Made by a program: the position numbers and the translations under genes | The notes under the pieces: model-generated | What the model was told of the DNA's origin: nothing | Database searches by the model: none | The model's input: the letters and a program-made list of their open reading frames with translations, nothing else | Shown: positions 17,901 to 28,541 of the stretch, one piece after another | Layout: every line of letters starts with the position of its first letter | Position numbering within the stretch: position 1 is the first letter of the stretch | Assembly (NCBI GenBank): GCA_000511875.1 | Contig: AZIN01000004.1 | Span: 342,939-406,938 of the forward strand | Origin: Gammaproteobacteria bacterium MOLA455 | GTDB lineage: Bacteria > Pseudomonadota > Gammaproteobacteria > Pseudomonadales > Porticoccaceae | Reading direction: 5' to 3' | Length of the DNA stretch: 64,000 nucleotides

Positions 17901-18205
17901 CCGGGCAAAACGATGCTTGTACGGACTTAGGTGAAGCGCGAATTTATAAAATAAATCCCTTTGCCGTATTGGGTAAGGCACCTGGAGAGAAAAACTATGC
18001 CACCGTTGAAGGCGGTGGTTTCTTGCCGCAGCCTGTGGGCTTTACCGTTATGGTCGAAGAGGAAATCTGCGATGCCGATGGCAACTGCACCATTGAGGAA
18101 AAAGCAGTCAGTGGTGTCATGTTTGGATTTCACGCGGAGGACACTGAGGGAGACCCATTGGGCGTTAGGCGTAGAGTCTGGTGGTACAGTAAACAGGACA
18201 AGTAG
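14960..18205 (+). CDS. pilY1: type IV pilus tip-associated protein PilY1
   Basis: 1081 residues from ATG 14960, chosen because CAGGAGG lies 5 bases upstream and a signal peptide follows (VVALILLLSLWSSAA). The N-terminal half resembles a von Willebrand A domain (NVLLVLDNSANW near 50; the usual DxSxS is here DNSAN). The C-terminal half is a beta-propeller with a calcium-loop pattern DRNGNGYSD near residue 817 followed by GGQLWRLDI. PilY1 is secreted, sits at the pilus tip, and controls adhesion, retraction and surface sensing. It is the last gene of the pilus run; convergent with pilR, 39 bp away. Confidence 0.9.
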   Translation: MKQTPILHRKLLVRGPVVALILLLSLWSSAADIDIFRANSTNVAVPNVLLVLDNSANWNSNSNGVTKQQIMHEALFKFLDSLRKRFTDDPDFQGINLGILVYSSGNSPKGGKAIQAFLKIESASDADINAIKARLYCNKDAFKGNTAAANEAACLAQLSMEWGATGFDASLFYGSENLPKTNNAPMALAFNEAYLWFAGEAYQSGQQDGVQSSSNIDGFDPSAFNGSNYISPIDDQACANNYMLFISNGGPDSGENNVAESKLDALGGVFAGDPLSIQFHSGEESSWLDEYARFLNTNDINDDVEGKQNVSIYAVDVFEALNSTGKQYDPSTDAKNYRQFGLTKPEASKHALMYNASSGFGGGDYLIASGADALAAALNDVVDDILEKNSVFAAVSLPVSVNIKGTNENQIYMGIFRPSQQPRWAGNLKLYQIGLDSITGKPILVDAEGDAAEDTATGFIETLARSFWTASSTYWTNIPTLSVNRGSETTSVSDNPDGKEVERGGVAQGLREYVGTGRTVYTCTGTCSSLENFATSNNNLNFGDFGAADSAEMNNIINWSKGIDLEDADNDDPTDITDIRPNVHGDVIHSQPVVINYGGSTGPYVFYGSNDGMFHGVKGGIVEKTVDGSSKDGEEIWAFTAPEHFPLLKELYDNTSLTGGFDNKPYFFDGSVGSYVVYDSNNEVSRAIIYLTARRGGDLLYALDVTDPESPLLKWRKSSADDGFSELGQTWSKPVITKLKIGTEDKIVLITGLGYDPDVDDGDLATRTQGRGVIVIDALTGEDIWQVTSASVSSPSGIVLSEANMTFSVPSDLAVVDRNGNGYSDRVYFGDTGGQLWRLDIGSSTVADWKATRLFKFSTSPQRFLNAPDVVESPDGNYDMIIIGSGNREKPVDTSVQNYMIFYRDYDQTSTSTSTVTLTQNDLAAATTAVSGDTSVFDPDTDITSNSKFLKGWYLALESGEKVVTSVLTTNEVATFATNLPGQNDACTDLGEARIYKINPFAVLGKAPGEKNYATVEGGGFLPQPVGFTVMVEEEICDADGNCTIEEKAVSGVMFGFHAEDTEGDPLGVRRRVWWYSKQDK

Positions 18206-18244
18206 TCTGGCTTTTTATTCCCTAGCGTTGACACTGCTGGTTAG

Positions 18245-19594
18245 CTAATCATCCAGCCCAAGCTTTTGCAGGCGATAGCGTATGGAACGAAAACTGATGC
18301 CGAGTTTTTTCGCGGCGGCAGTTTTGTTCCAGCGAGAGCGCTCTAAGGTATCCAATAAAATCTCTTTTTCTATTTCCTCAAGATGATCATCCAAGGAGTT
18401 AATCTCCGCGGGCTGGCGCTCGGGATGAGCAATCTTACTCTGTTCTTGGCCGCCACTGTCGCCGTAAAGCTTAAGGTCCGTAACCTCAATACGGTTTTCT
18501 TCACAAAGGGTAGCGGCTCGCTCAAGAATGTTTTCCAGCTCACGAACATTGCCTGGAAAGTTGTAACAACGCAGTGCATCCAGCGCCGAATTGGACAACT
18601 CAACGGCTTTGCCGTTGCTGCGGAGATGCTTGAGAAACTCCTTAGTAAGCGGTTCTATATCTTCAGGGCGCTGTCGCAGACTGGGCATATGAATATCTAT
18701 CACATTGAGTCTGTAGAATAGGTCGCTGCGAAAGCAGCCCTCCATCACCGCATTCTGAAGGTTTTTGTGGGTGGCGCTAATCAGCCTTACATCTACCTCC
18801 ACCTCGCTCTCTGAACCCACAGGTCGAACCCGTTTCTCCTGAATCGCACGGAGCAATTTAACCTGCATATCTAGAGGTAGGTCAGCCACCTCATCGAGAA
18901 ATAATGTGCCGCCCGATGCCGCCTGAAAAAGTCCCATCTTATCTTCAATAGCACCGGTAAAGCTGCCCTTGAGATGACCAAAAAACTCCGACTCCATTAG
19001 ATTGCTCGGAATAGCGCCGCAGTTCACCGCGGCGAATAGATTTTTAGCTCGAGCACTCTGCTGATGTATTGACCGAGCCGCCAGTTCTTTACCAGTGCCC
19101 GACTCACCGCTGATATGCATAGGTGCCTGACTGCGTGCCACCTTGGTGATCTGCTGACGAATATTCTGCATATGCTGTGATTCGCCGAGTAGCAGAGGTT
19201 CATTGATCATGCTCGTTATATGGGCGGCGTCAGGCAGTGACAGGGCGTTGCTAATTAGATTGCGCAAACGCGATAGGTTGATCGGCTTGGAGAGAAAATC
19301 AAACGCCCCCAATTTAAGCGCCTCGACCGCAAGTTCCACATTGCCATAGGCGGTTAACACCGCGATCGGTAGCTGTGGATGGTGCTTCTGCACATAGGCG
19401 ACTAGGTCGAGACCGCTGCCGTCTGGCAGGCGCATATCAGTTAGACAGAGATCGAAGGATTGCTGTTTGAGTTCGGCTTTGGCTTCCCTAACGGTTTCCA
19501 CCGCTATGGCAGAAATACTCATTTTTGCCAGTGTCAGCTTGAGTAGTTCGCGTAAATCCAGTTCATCATCAATGATCAGAACGGTTTTCTTCAT
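18245..19594 (-). CDS. pilR: sigma-54-dependent response regulator PilR
   Basis: 449 residues from ATG 19594; AAGGA lies 9 bases upstream of this ATG but directly touches the earlier ATG at 19603. The receiver domain has IDDE near the start and the phospho-accepting Asp in CLTDMRLPDGSG. The AAA+ domain has GESGTGKE, GSFTGA (sigma-54 contact) and GTLFLDEVADLP. A Fis-type helix-turn-helix (NKTAAAKKLGISFRSIRYRL) ends the protein. In relatives it activates the major pilin gene pilA, which is not in this window. It overlaps pilS by 26 bp. Confidence 0.93.
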   Translation of the reverse strand: MKKTVLIIDDELDLRELLKLTLAKMSISAIAVETVREAKAELKQQSFDLCLTDMRLPDGSGLDLVAYVQKHHPQLPIAVLTAYGNVELAVEALKLGAFDFLSKPINLSRLRNLISNALSLPDAAHITSMINEPLLLGESQHMQNIRQQITKVARSQAPMHISGESGTGKELAARSIHQQSARAKNLFAAVNCGAIPSNLMESEFFGHLKGSFTGAIEDKMGLFQAASGGTLFLDEVADLPLDMQVKLLRAIQEKRVRPVGSESEVEVDVRLISATHKNLQNAVMEGCFRSDLFYRLNVIDIHMPSLRQRPEDIEPLTKEFLKHLRSNGKAVELSNSALDALRCYNFPGNVRELENILERAATLCEENRIEVTDLKLYGDSGGQEQSKIAHPERQPAEINSLDDHLEEIEKEILLDTLERSRWNKTAAAKKLGISFRSIRYRLQKLGLDD

Positions 19595-21215
19595 TGTCTG
19601 CATTCCTTGGCAGGAGCTTGGCCGGATCAGAAAATACTATTTTAAAGTAGCCTTCTGATGCGCTTTTATACACATAGCTTAGTGTAGCGAAGTTTATTTC
19701 ACAAAGTTCCCGAGCTATGTAGAGGCCGAGCCCCACACCCTGTTTTTCGGTGGTAAAAAAGGGTTCAAAGATTTTATGTTTGTTGGCGTCAGAAACGCCT
19801 TCGCCGCGATCGTAGATTTTTAGCATGGCCAGATTCATATCGGTCTGATAATCAAAGCGAATGGCCACCCAAGGCTGGCCGGTTTTCTTCTCTGAGTGAC
19901 GCAGTGCATTGCTGATTAAATTGACCAACACCTGTTGCAGTTGACTGCTATCAAATGGTGCATTAACAGACTGTGCTGAAGTGTCAATTTCGATCTGGGG
20001 ATTATTAAACAGATTACTCTCTTGCACCTGGGTTTTACTCAGCATGCAATTGGCAAATATATTGGTGACACTAATTTGCGGTGCCTGCTGTCGTGACAGT
20101 TGCAGAACATCCTGCACCAAATTGTCCATTCGGTTACTGTGGCGCAGCATCACGTCTACCAGCTGCTGGTCCGCCTGATCCAACTGCGACTCCTGAAGCA
20201 ACTGTGCGGCGTGGCTAATGGCACCGAGAGGATTGCGTATTTCATGGGCAATACTTGAGGTCAGTGCCCCCAGGGAGCTGTTTTTTAGCTGCTGAGCATG
20301 TTGCGAAAGAGTCCGTGCATCTTCGATAAATAAAATCGTATCTACAACACTGTTACTGTGAATTTCACTAAAGCTGATTTGCAGCGGAATATCGGAGTTT
20401 TTACATATAAAGGTTGGCAGCTGTCGCTGTGGATTGGCCTTCCAGTCATGATAGTAAGTCAGTAGTTCGGCTACCTGATCGAGGGATTCGTGGCGTGCGA
20501 GTAGTTTCTGGCTATCACTTGGACCCAGTAAAAGGGACGCCCGCTCATTGAGTTGCTCTATACAAAAATCACTGTCAAAGACAATAATGCCGGTGAGCAT
20601 CTTATTAAAAACCAGGTCATTGATATGCTGCAACCTTGTCGCCGCTCTGGATTCACTTTCGGCCAAAGCCTGTACCAGAGTCAAACGTTTAGTCAGATAG
20701 ATAAAGATTGCCGCAGTGGCAAACAGCAGAATGCCGAAGACACCACTGCGCACTGCTTCCGTTTGTCCGCCGTCGCTGAAAAGAAATTCCGACATGGCTA
20801 TAGAGACAGGTATAAAGCTGGCAATCGCAGCAATGGATAGCGCTAACCTGGTCTTCAGGAAAGTGCCGGATGCGGCCACAGTAACCATTAGCAGATAGCC
20901 CATGGATCCGGCCATTGCACCAGAGCTGTAGAGCATTAGATTAATCGCCACCACATCCACCAGTAACATCGCAAATAGCAGAGTTTCGTTGGGCCTCCAA
21001 CGCAATAATTGGAACAGTGGCAGATTGAGTAGGCTGGCTATTAGATATGCTGCAGCGGCTGTGGAAAAGAGGCCGCTGTCGCTGTCATCGAAAAAGATGG
21101 GAGAGGAATCTAAGTGGCCCAGCCACAGAAGCAGGGCGGAGAGAAATAGCCTGTAGCTGGAATAGAGCTTGAGTAATCTAGGGGGGGCGTGATTGCGCCG
21201 CGATGCTTCCTGCAT
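19569..21215 (-). CDS. pilS: sensor histidine kinase PilS
   Basis: 548 residues from ATG 21215, where TGGAG lies 8 bases upstream; an ATG at 21233 is the alternative. The N-terminal half carries about six membrane helices, followed by a PAS-like linker. The H-box SSIAHEIRNPLGAISHA and the N and G boxes (NLISNALRHS, VGLGLYIARELC) form the kinase core. It phosphorylates PilR in response to pilin in the inner membrane (known from Pseudomonas). It follows nadE by 44 bp and overlaps pilR. Confidence 0.92.
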   Translation of the reverse strand: MQEASRRNHAPPRLLKLYSSYRLFLSALLLWLGHLDSSPIFFDDSDSGLFSTAAAAYLIASLLNLPLFQLLRWRPNETLLFAMLLVDVVAINLMLYSSGAMAGSMGYLLMVTVAASGTFLKTRLALSIAAIASFIPVSIAMSEFLFSDGGQTEAVRSGVFGILLFATAAIFIYLTKRLTLVQALAESESRAATRLQHINDLVFNKMLTGIIVFDSDFCIEQLNERASLLLGPSDSQKLLARHESLDQVAELLTYYHDWKANPQRQLPTFICKNSDIPLQISFSEIHSNSVVDTILFIEDARTLSQHAQQLKNSSLGALTSSIAHEIRNPLGAISHAAQLLQESQLDQADQQLVDVMLRHSNRMDNLVQDVLQLSRQQAPQISVTNIFANCMLSKTQVQESNLFNNPQIEIDTSAQSVNAPFDSSQLQQVLVNLISNALRHSEKKTGQPWVAIRFDYQTDMNLAMLKIYDRGEGVSDANKHKIFEPFFTTEKQGVGLGLYIARELCEINFATLSYVYKSASEGYFKIVFSDPAKLLPRNADNEENRSDH

Positions 21216-21259
21216 ACTGATATCTCCATCCAAATTGGAGTTAACTCAACCAGCCTTTA

Positions 21260-22093
21260 TCAGTCGTAGATTGTGGCTATAGCCAAACGCTTGTGTTGAG
21301 TTTTATTGTAAATAGCAATCAGCCGATCCTCAATTTCCTGAGAGACAGCTTTGTTTTCAAGAAAATTATCAATTTCGTCATAACTGAGCCCGAGAACGTG
21401 CTCATCGGCTTTCTGTGGTGTCAGACATTCCAGATCCGCAGTCGGGGTCTTGATTACTAGGGAGTCTGGCGCACCCAGAGTCTTGGCCAGCATTCGCACT
21501 TGACGCTTGCTCAGTCCAAACAGCGGTGCCAGATCACAGGCGCCGTCACCAAATTTAGTATAGAAGCCAGTAATATTTTCTGCCGAGTGATCTGTCCCTA
21601 GAACCAACCCCCCAAGAATACCGGCGATCTCATACTGTGAAGCCATCCGTGCGCGCGCTTTGAGATTGCCCTTGGCAAAATCAATCACGCCTTTGTCTTG
21701 GGGATGCAAACCATTTTCGGTCAGGGCGCCGCAAACGCTGTCATGAATAGCATCAGCGCCTCCTTTGATATTAACGGTAAGACTTTTACTGGGCTGGATA
21801 AAGCTCAATGCCACTTGGGCATCCTCCTCATCCATCTGTACGTCATAGGGCAGACGCACAGCAATAAACTGATAGTCACCAGAGTTCTGCTCAGCATTTA
21901 ACTGGTCTATCGAGAGTTGCGCGAGACGGCCACAGGTTGACGAGTCAACACCGCCGCTAATGCCCAGAACGAGAGTCTTACAACCAGCTGCTATGAGCTG
22001 GCCTTTGATAAATTGTATTCTGCGCTGGATTTCAAAATGCGGGTCGATCTCTGGAATAACGCGCATTTCTTGGATAATAGCTGCCTTGTTCAT
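21260..22093 (-). CDS. nadE: NAD+ synthase, ammonia-dependent
   Basis: 277 residues. The PP-loop [15 protein letters not shown] near residue 46 binds ATP to adenylate nicotinate adenine dinucleotide; the [19 protein letters not shown] segment is typical of NadE. There is no glutaminase domain, so free ammonia is the nitrogen donor. It lies 34 bp after bamD and just before pilS, so a housekeeping NAD gene is embedded between an outer-membrane assembly gene and pilus regulators. Confidence 0.93.
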   Translation of the reverse strand: MNKAAIIQEMRVIPEIDPHFEIQRRIQFIKGQLIAAGCKTLVLGISGGVDSSTCGRLAQLSIDQLNAEQNSGDYQFIAVRLPYDVQMDEEDAQVALSFIQPSKSLTVNIKGGADAIHDSVCGALTENGLHPQDKGVIDFAKGNLKARARMASQYEIAGILGGLVLGTDHSAENITGFYTKFGDGACDLAPLFGLSKRQVRMLAKTLGAPDSLVIKTPTADLECLTPQKADEHVLGLSYDEIDNFLENKAVSQEIEDRLIAIYNKTQHKRLAIATIYD

Positions 22094-22127
22094 AAGCTCC
22101 GCAACACCCCTTTGGACAGTGGATAAA

Positions 22128-23120
22128 TTAGTCGACTAGACCAAAGGAAATACGATTCCAAATCGAGCGCGGTTCTTCTTTCTTATCTTCATTGGTCTCA
22201 ATAAGCTCAGCTTCGCGCACAGAACGATTATAGATAGCGCGGGAGTCAAAAGCTGGCGGTTGCAGCCGCTCGAGCAAACCAAAGGTTATTTTGCCGAGGA
22301 ACGAATCGTCACTGCCCACCAGACGCTTGTCAAAATCGAACTCGCCTGACTGATTGAGCGAAGGGTGCTCGGGATAGTTTGCAGCCAAGACTTCAACCGC
22401 ATGATCAGCTAGTTCCTGCATGCCCAACATCTGATAACCCTGAGCCATCACCGCAAGACCATCTGGAACAGCTGGCGTTTGTTGGAAGTTCTCCACCACA
22501 AAGCGACCGCGATTAGCGGCAGCTAAATAAGCACCGCGAGAGAAGTAGTAGTTGGCCACATGTATTTCAGCGCGGCCTAACCGGTTGCGTAGGTTCACCA
22601 GGCGCTTGCGTGCATCGGCAGCATAAGGGCTTTTCGGGAAGCGATTGAGCAGTTCCGAAAAAGTGCCAAAGGCATTGCGCGCTGTGCCTATGTCTCGCAT
22701 GCTGCTATCTGTGGGAAGAAAGTTATCAAAGACGCTAGAAGCCTGTGAGACCTCAGAGAGACCTTTTACATAAAAGGCGTAATCGACATTGGGATGTTGA
22801 GGGTGCAAACGGATAAAACGGTCTGCGGCGGCAATGCTAGAGTCATGGTCACCGGACTTAAACTGTGCGTACATAAGTTCAAGCTGAGCCTGCTCGGCGT
22901 ACTTGCCAAAGGGAAACTGTGACTCCAGCAACTCCAGGTTGCTAATCGCTACCGACCAGTTGCTCGAGTTGAGGCTGCTTTGGATTTTTTCGTAAAAATC
23001 GACTTCGGTGTAGCCAGAGCTTTCGTCTTCAGTAGACTCATCCTCACCCCATCCCAACCAAGAGCATCCAGAGATAGCAGACAAACTCAATATGAGTAAA
23101 ATAATTGACCTGATTTTCAT
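22128..23120 (-). CDS. bamD: outer membrane protein assembly factor BamD
   Basis: 330 residues. A lipoprotein signal with lipobox ISGC is followed by an acidic linker and TPR-like helices of the BamD/ComL family ([39 protein letters not shown]). BamD is an essential part of the BAM complex that inserts beta-barrel proteins. It is about 80 residues longer than E. coli BamD, mainly through a C-terminal extension (after residue 250). It heads the presumed bamD-nadE-pilS-pilR transcript and is divergent from rluD. Confidence 0.92.
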   Translation of the reverse strand: MKIRSIILLILSLSAISGCSWLGWGEDESTEDESSGYTEVDFYEKIQSSLNSSNWSVAISNLELLESQFPFGKYAEQAQLELMYAQFKSGDHDSSIAAADRFIRLHPQHPNVDYAFYVKGLSEVSQASSVFDNFLPTDSSMRDIGTARNAFGTFSELLNRFPKSPYAADARKRLVNLRNRLGRAEIHVANYYFSRGAYLAAANRGRFVVENFQQTPAVPDGLAVMAQGYQMLGMQELADHAVEVLAANYPEHPSLNQSGEFDFDKRLVGSDDSFLGKITFGLLERLQPPAFDSRAIYNRSVREAELIETNEDKKEEPRSIWNRISFGLVD

Positions 23121-23301
23121 GTAATATTCCCAGCCTGAGAAAGTGTCGACGCGCTAGCGATGTAGTCGTGCATTTAACCACACAGGCTGCGGTAAACCAA
23201 TCTGTGTGGCTGATATAGCTATTGTAAAGGCGCTGGTACATCAAACCAGCACGGCCGCCCATGTTGGCAGCCTCTTAAATTTAACGCTAGGACTACCTCG
23301 A

Positions 23302-24273
23302 TTGACTGATTTTATAGACGCTACAGACTCTAATGACCAGATTGAACAAACCGCGACTGTCTCTGCAAGTGACTGTGGCCGTCGTCTTGATCAAATTGCC
23401 GCGGAACTGTTTAGCGACTATTCCCGCTCGCGCCTGCAGCTGTGGATTAAATCCGGCGAGCTAACAGTGGACGGGCAACAGCAATCGCCAAAATTTAAAC
23501 TGCTGGGTGGCGAAATCCTTGCGATCTCAGCCCAGTTAAAACCTGAGGGGGATTGGCAAGCCGAAGATATTCCATTGAATATCGTCTTCGAAGACGACAG
23601 TATTTTGGTAATCAACAAGCCGACTAATTTTGTTGTCCATCCCGCCGCAGGTAATCGCGAGGGCACTTTGCTCAACGCGCTATTATTTCACTGCCCGCAG
23701 TTAGAATCAGTGCCCCGTGCTGGCATTGTCCACCGTCTTGATAAAGACACCACCGGTCTTATGGTCGTGGCGAAGACCCTCGCCGCCCACACCGATCTGG
23801 TGGCGCAGCTCCAGGCGCGCACCGTCAGCCGTGAATATGAAGCCGTAGTCAGTGGTGTCATGACCGGAGGAGGGATGGTCGATCAGCCGATTGGCCGGCA
23901 TCCCAAGCAGCGAGTCAAAATGGCTGTGGTCAGAGATGGCAAAGAGGCGCGCACTCACTATAAAGTGGTCAAGCGCTTTGACGGCCACACTCATATCCGC
24001 CTAAAGCTTGAAACCGGACGCACTCATCAGATTCGTGTGCATATGGCGAGCATTAAATACCCAATAGTTGGCGACTACACTTACGGAGGTCGCTTCCGTA
24101 TTCATAAAGGCGTATCCGATCATCTTAGAGATACTCTGCAGCAGCTGGGTCGTCAGGCTCTCCATGCCCGAGCACTGGGTCTGGTGCATCCGGCCACTGG
24201 CGAGTACGTTAGCTGGGAGACAGAACTTCCCGACGATATGCTAAAACTCTTAGCCGCTCTGAAGGAAGGCTAG
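23302..24273 (+). CDS. rluD: 23S rRNA pseudouridine(1911/1915/1917) synthase RluD
   Basis: An S4 RNA-binding domain (RLDQIAAELFSDYSRSRLQLWIKSG) is followed by the RsuA/RluA catalytic domain with HRLDKDTTGLMVVAKT, whose Asp is the nucleophile. Modifies helix 69 of 23S rRNA. The frame is open from GTG 23206, but TTG 23302 fits the family length (323 residues) and has TAGGA 7-8 bases upstream; I prefer it. Divergent from bamD, as in Pseudomonas, and followed by pgeF. Confidence 0.9.
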   Translation: MTDFIDATDSNDQIEQTATVSASDCGRRLDQIAAELFSDYSRSRLQLWIKSGELTVDGQQQSPKFKLLGGEILAISAQLKPEGDWQAEDIPLNIVFEDDSILVINKPTNFVVHPAAGNREGTLLNALLFHCPQLESVPRAGIVHRLDKDTTGLMVVAKTLAAHTDLVAQLQARTVSREYEAVVSGVMTGGGMVDQPIGRHPKQRVKMAVVRDGKEARTHYKVVKRFDGHTHIRLKLETGRTHQIRVHMASIKYPIVGDYTYGGRFRIHKGVSDHLRDTLQQLGRQALHARALGLVHPATGEYVSWETELPDDMLKLLAALKEG

Positions 24274-24320
24274 CGTAAAAAGCCAGGCAATAAGACTAGA
24301 GAACCCCTGGGAGAAGACTT

Positions 24321-25097
24321 ATGCCAATAGACGTAATAACCCCTCAGTGGCCGGCCCCCGCCAATGTTGGTGCCGCCATAACAATGCGCAGCGGCGGTTG
24401 TAGCAGAGCACCTTTTTATCAGAGTAACCTTGCGCTACATGTGCAGGATGATCCGGAACATGTGTTTGCCAATCGCCGCAACCTAGTCGAGTCACTTAAA
24501 TTGCCCGCAGAGCCGCTGTGGCTGGATCAGGTGCATGGCACAGACATTGTGTATGCGTCAGGCGCTTATCTACCAGAATCTAGCAATGCACCTCAAGCCG
24601 ATGGCAGTTACAGCGATCAACCCGCTGCTGTCTGTGCAGTACTAACCGCAGACTGTCTGCCGGTCTTATTCTGTGATCGCGCTGGTACTCAGATTGCCGC
24701 AGTCCATGCCGGTTGGCGCGGACTCTGTGGTGGCATACTGCGCAAAACAGTCGCCACCTTTCATCAGTCGCCGGACCAATTGTTAGTCTATCTTGGGCCC
24801 GCCATCGGCCCTCAGGTATTTGAAGTGGGTGGCGAAGTGCTGCAAGCCTTTCTCGATCAGGCGCAAAATCCACAGCATCAACAAGCCATAGTCGCCGCCT
24901 TTACGCCGCGTGATTCTGCTGGAGACAAATATCTCGCCGATCTCTATGCTCTGGCACGAGCCGAACTTCAGGCCTCAGGTGTCAGGCACATCTATGGCGG
25001 CGACTTCTGCAGCTACAGCGATTCAGAACGCTTTTACTCCTTTAGAAGGGAGCCAAAAACCGGTCGCAACGGGTCACTTATTTGGCTCCGCGGATAG
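24321..25097 (+). CDS. pgeF: peptidoglycan editing factor / laccase-domain protein, YfiH family
   Basis: 258 residues. The conserved metal/active-site signatures are LTADCLPVLFCD and AAVHAGWRGLCGG; the C-terminal FYSFRREPKTGR is also typical. Homologues hydrolyse nucleosides or edit peptidoglycan precursors in the cytoplasm; earlier called polyphenol oxidase. It follows rluD by 47 bp. In many relatives the order is rluD-pgeF-clpB; here four genes (rplU, rpmA, obgE, proB) stand between pgeF and clpB. Confidence 0.9.
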   Translation: MPIDVITPQWPAPANVGAAITMRSGGCSRAPFYQSNLALHVQDDPEHVFANRRNLVESLKLPAEPLWLDQVHGTDIVYASGAYLPESSNAPQADGSYSDQPAAVCAVLTADCLPVLFCDRAGTQIAAVHAGWRGLCGGILRKTVATFHQSPDQLLVYLGPAIGPQVFEVGGEVLQAFLDQAQNPQHQQAIVAAFTPRDSAGDKYLADLYALARAELQASGVRHIYGGDFCSYSDSERFYSFRREPKTGRNGSLIWLRG

Positions 25098-25144
25098 CCT
25101 CTGTGCAGAGCGTAAAATTCCTCTGTTTTTCAGTCGGATAAGAC

Positions 25145-25173
25145 TTGATAACAGGGGGGTGTTCCATTAGAAT
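25145..25173 (+). promoter_or_regulatory. sigma-70 promoter of rplU-rpmA
   Basis: A -35 TTGATA (25145-25150), 17-bp spacer and -10 TAGAAT (25168-25173), followed by a GC-rich stretch (GCCGCCC) like the discriminator of growth-rate-controlled promoters. A leader of about 90 bases precedes rplU. Confidence 0.7.
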
Positions 25174-25269
25174 TGCCGCCCTCTCGCAGAGGCTATTGGC
25201 TTCAAGAAAAAAAGCGACGGAATCTGGCTGCTAACTAACTGATGCGGCCACTATAAATTGGAGCAGAAC

Positions 25270-25584
25270 ATGTACGCAGTAATCAAAAGTGGCGGAAAGC
25301 AGCATCGCGTAGTTGAAGGAGAGACCCTTCGTCTTGAGAAGCTGGATCTAGCGACTGGTGATAATATCGATTTTGAAGAAGTCTTGATGGTCGGCGAAGG
25401 TGCCGAAGTCAAGGTTGGTGCTCCTCTCGTAGAGGGCGGCAAAGTGACTGCTGAGATCGTTTCTCACGGTCGTGGCGACAAAGTGAATATTATTAAATTC
25501 CGTCGTCGCAAGCACTCGCGCACACAACAGGGCCACAGACAGTGGTATACAGAGGTTAAGATTACTAGCATTAACGCTGGATAA
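25270..25584 (+). CDS. rplU: 50S ribosomal protein L21 (bL21)
   Basis: 104 residues beginning [14 protein letters not shown], the universal start of bL21; ATG 25270 is preceded by GGAG at 6-7 bases. The frame is open further upstream but the family start is unambiguous. The [16 protein letters not shown] basic stretch near residue 78 is the L21 signature. It binds 23S rRNA domain I and is co-transcribed with rpmA (18 bp apart). Confidence 0.97.
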   Translation: MYAVIKSGGKQHRVVEGETLRLEKLDLATGDNIDFEEVLMVGEGAEVKVGAPLVEGGKVTAEIVSHGRGDKVNIIKFRRRKHSRTQQGHRQWYTEVKITSINAG

Positions 25585-25602
25585 TCCAAAGAGGAAATAG
25601 CA

Positions 25603-25860
25603 ATGGCTCACAAAAAAGCTGGTGGTAGTACTCGTAACGGTCGCGATTCAGAAAGCAAACGCCTTGGTGTGAAAGTTTTCGGCGGCCAAGCAATAAATTC
25701 AGGCAGCATCATTGTTCGTCAGCGTGGTACCAAATTCCACCCAGGCAACAATGTCGGTATCGGCAAAGACCACACACTGTTTGCAACTGCCGAAGGCGTT
25801 GTACAGTTTGTGCAGAAAGGCCCGAAGAACCGTAAGTATGCAGAAGTGGTTTCCGCGTAG
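25603..25860 (+). CDS. rpmA: 50S ribosomal protein L27 (bL27)
   Basis: 85 residues starting [19 protein letters not shown], the conserved L27 N-terminus that reaches the peptidyl-transferase centre. No extra cleaved leader of the Firmicutes type. Followed by a strong terminator. Confidence 0.97.
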   Translation: MAHKKAGGSTRNGRDSESKRLGVKVFGGQAINSGSIIVRQRGTKFHPGNNVGIGKDHTLFATAEGVVQFVQKGPKNRKYAEVVSA

Positions 25861-25878
25861 GTAACTACCACTTCATGT

Positions 25879-25907
25879 TAAAAAAGCCCCTACGTGGGGC
25901 TTTTTTT
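25879..25907 (+). terminator. rho-independent terminator after rpmA
   Basis: AAAAAAGCCCC/TGGGGCTTTTTTT hairpin with a TACG tetraloop-like turn and seven T residues. The run of A before it could also make it work from the other side. Confidence 0.9.
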
Positions 25908-25965
25908 ATGCGCGCGATTTAGCACTGGTCGCCGACGCCATGACACACAGCAACAGCAACTGTAA

Positions 25966-27195
<1,230 letters not shown>

Positions 27196-27255
27196 CTGTA
27201 GCTTTAATTGTTGCCGCACCCAAGACTGAGCTTGGGGAATAGAGAGTAGCTAGGT

Positions 27256-28377
27256 ATGACAAGAGCAATTACCCGAGATGCACAGCGCTTAGTCGTTAAG
27301 ATTGGCAGCGCGCTGTTGACCAACAATGGCGCTGGCCTTGATCGCCAGGCTATAGACGGCTGGGTCGAGCAAATCGCCCAGCTCTTGGCTCAGGGTAAAG
27401 AGATTGTCTTAGTGTCCTCCGGTTCAATTGCCGAAGGCATAGTGCGCCTTGGCTGGAAAACCCGCCCCGAGAGTATTCATGAGCTTCAGGCCGCTGCCGC
27501 AGTAGGTCAGATGGGCCTAATTCAGACCTATGAAAGCAGCTTTCAACGCTTTGATCGTCTCACTGCACAGATACTATTAGATCACGACGATTTAGCCAAT
27601 CGCCAGCGCTACCTCAATGCCCGCAGTGCCCTACAGACTTTAATTCAATTAAATGTGCTGCCCATAGTTAATGAGAACGACACCGTAGTCACCGATGAAA
27701 TTCGCTTTGGTGATAACGACAGTCTCGCCGCACTGGTGGCCAATCTGATTGATGCTGACCTACTAGTGATTCTCACCGATAAAGACGGCCTCTACAGCGC
27801 CAACCCCGATCTAGATCCAAATGCTCAGCTGATCAGTGAAGCCATGGCCAATGACAGCTCTCTCAATGCCTTAGCCGGCGGAAGCAATAGTGCCCTCGGT
27901 CGTGGCGGCATGATAACCAAACTACAGGCAGCTAGACTGGCAGCGCGCTCTGGTTGCAACACTGTAATCGTAGGCGGACGCAACAGCGGCATATTGACTG
28001 CAGTGGCCCGAGGCGCCGAAGTGGGCACATTGCTCACCGCTTCACAGCAACCTCTGGCGGCACGCAAGCAGTGGCTCGCAGGGCAGTTGCAGGTCAAAGG
28101 TCAGCTGGTACTCGATGCTGGTGCAGTTAAGGTCTTGCAGCAGCAGGGTCGCAGTTTATTGGCTGTTGGCGTGACTGAGGTCAAAGGGCAGTTTACCCGT
28201 GGTGAATTGGTCAGCTGTGTTGACGCCGTTGGGCAGGAAATCGCCCGTGGATTGGTCAATTACCACTCCGACGAAGCAGATCGTATCAAAGGTCAAGGCA
28301 CCGAACATATAGTCAAAATTCTCGGTTACCGTGAAGATGATGAACTTATTCATCGCGATAACATGATTGTCAGCTAA
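27256..28377 (+). CDS. proB: glutamate 5-kinase
   Basis: 373 residues. The amino-acid kinase domain shows [13 protein letters not shown] at the start and [19 protein letters not shown] and [10 protein letters not shown] later; a PUA domain follows from about residue 280. Catalyses the first step of proline synthesis (glutamate to glutamyl-5-phosphate), sensitive to proline. proA is not in the window; the obgE-proB neighbourhood is common in Pseudomonas-like genomes. Confidence 0.95.
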   Translation: MTRAITRDAQRLVVKIGSALLTNNGAGLDRQAIDGWVEQIAQLLAQGKEIVLVSSGSIAEGIVRLGWKTRPESIHELQAAAAVGQMGLIQTYESSFQRFDRLTAQILLDHDDLANRQRYLNARSALQTLIQLNVLPIVNENDTVVTDEIRFGDNDSLAALVANLIDADLLVILTDKDGLYSANPDLDPNAQLISEAMANDSSLNALAGGSNSALGRGGMITKLQAARLAARSGCNTVIVGGRNSGILTAVARGAEVGTLLTASQQPLAARKQWLAGQLQVKGQLVLDAGAVKVLQQQGRSLLAVGVTEVKGQFTRGELVSCVDAVGQEIARGLVNYHSDEADRIKGQGTEHIVKILGYREDDELIHRDNMIVS

Positions 28378-28472
28378 GATCTTAGCGCCGTCACCTCAGA
28401 GCTAGAGCCGCTTTTTGTACTCTTAATTGATGCTTTGTTTTTATGACTTACATCAACCAATTGTTTTCAGCC

Positions 28473-28500
28473 GTTGAAAATTTACCGTCAGCCCCCACCT
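28473..28500 (+). promoter_or_regulatory. sigma-32 (heat-shock) type promoter of clpB
   Basis: GTTGAAA at 28473-28479 (6 of 7 against CTTGAAA), a 13-bp spacer and CCCCACCT at 28493-28500 (against CCCCATnT). Spacing is within the sigma-32 norm, and the gene downstream is a classical heat-shock gene. Confidence 0.7.
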
Positions 28501-28541
28501 CAAGTACTAAGCAAGATTAAAAACCATTTTCGAGGTAGGCC

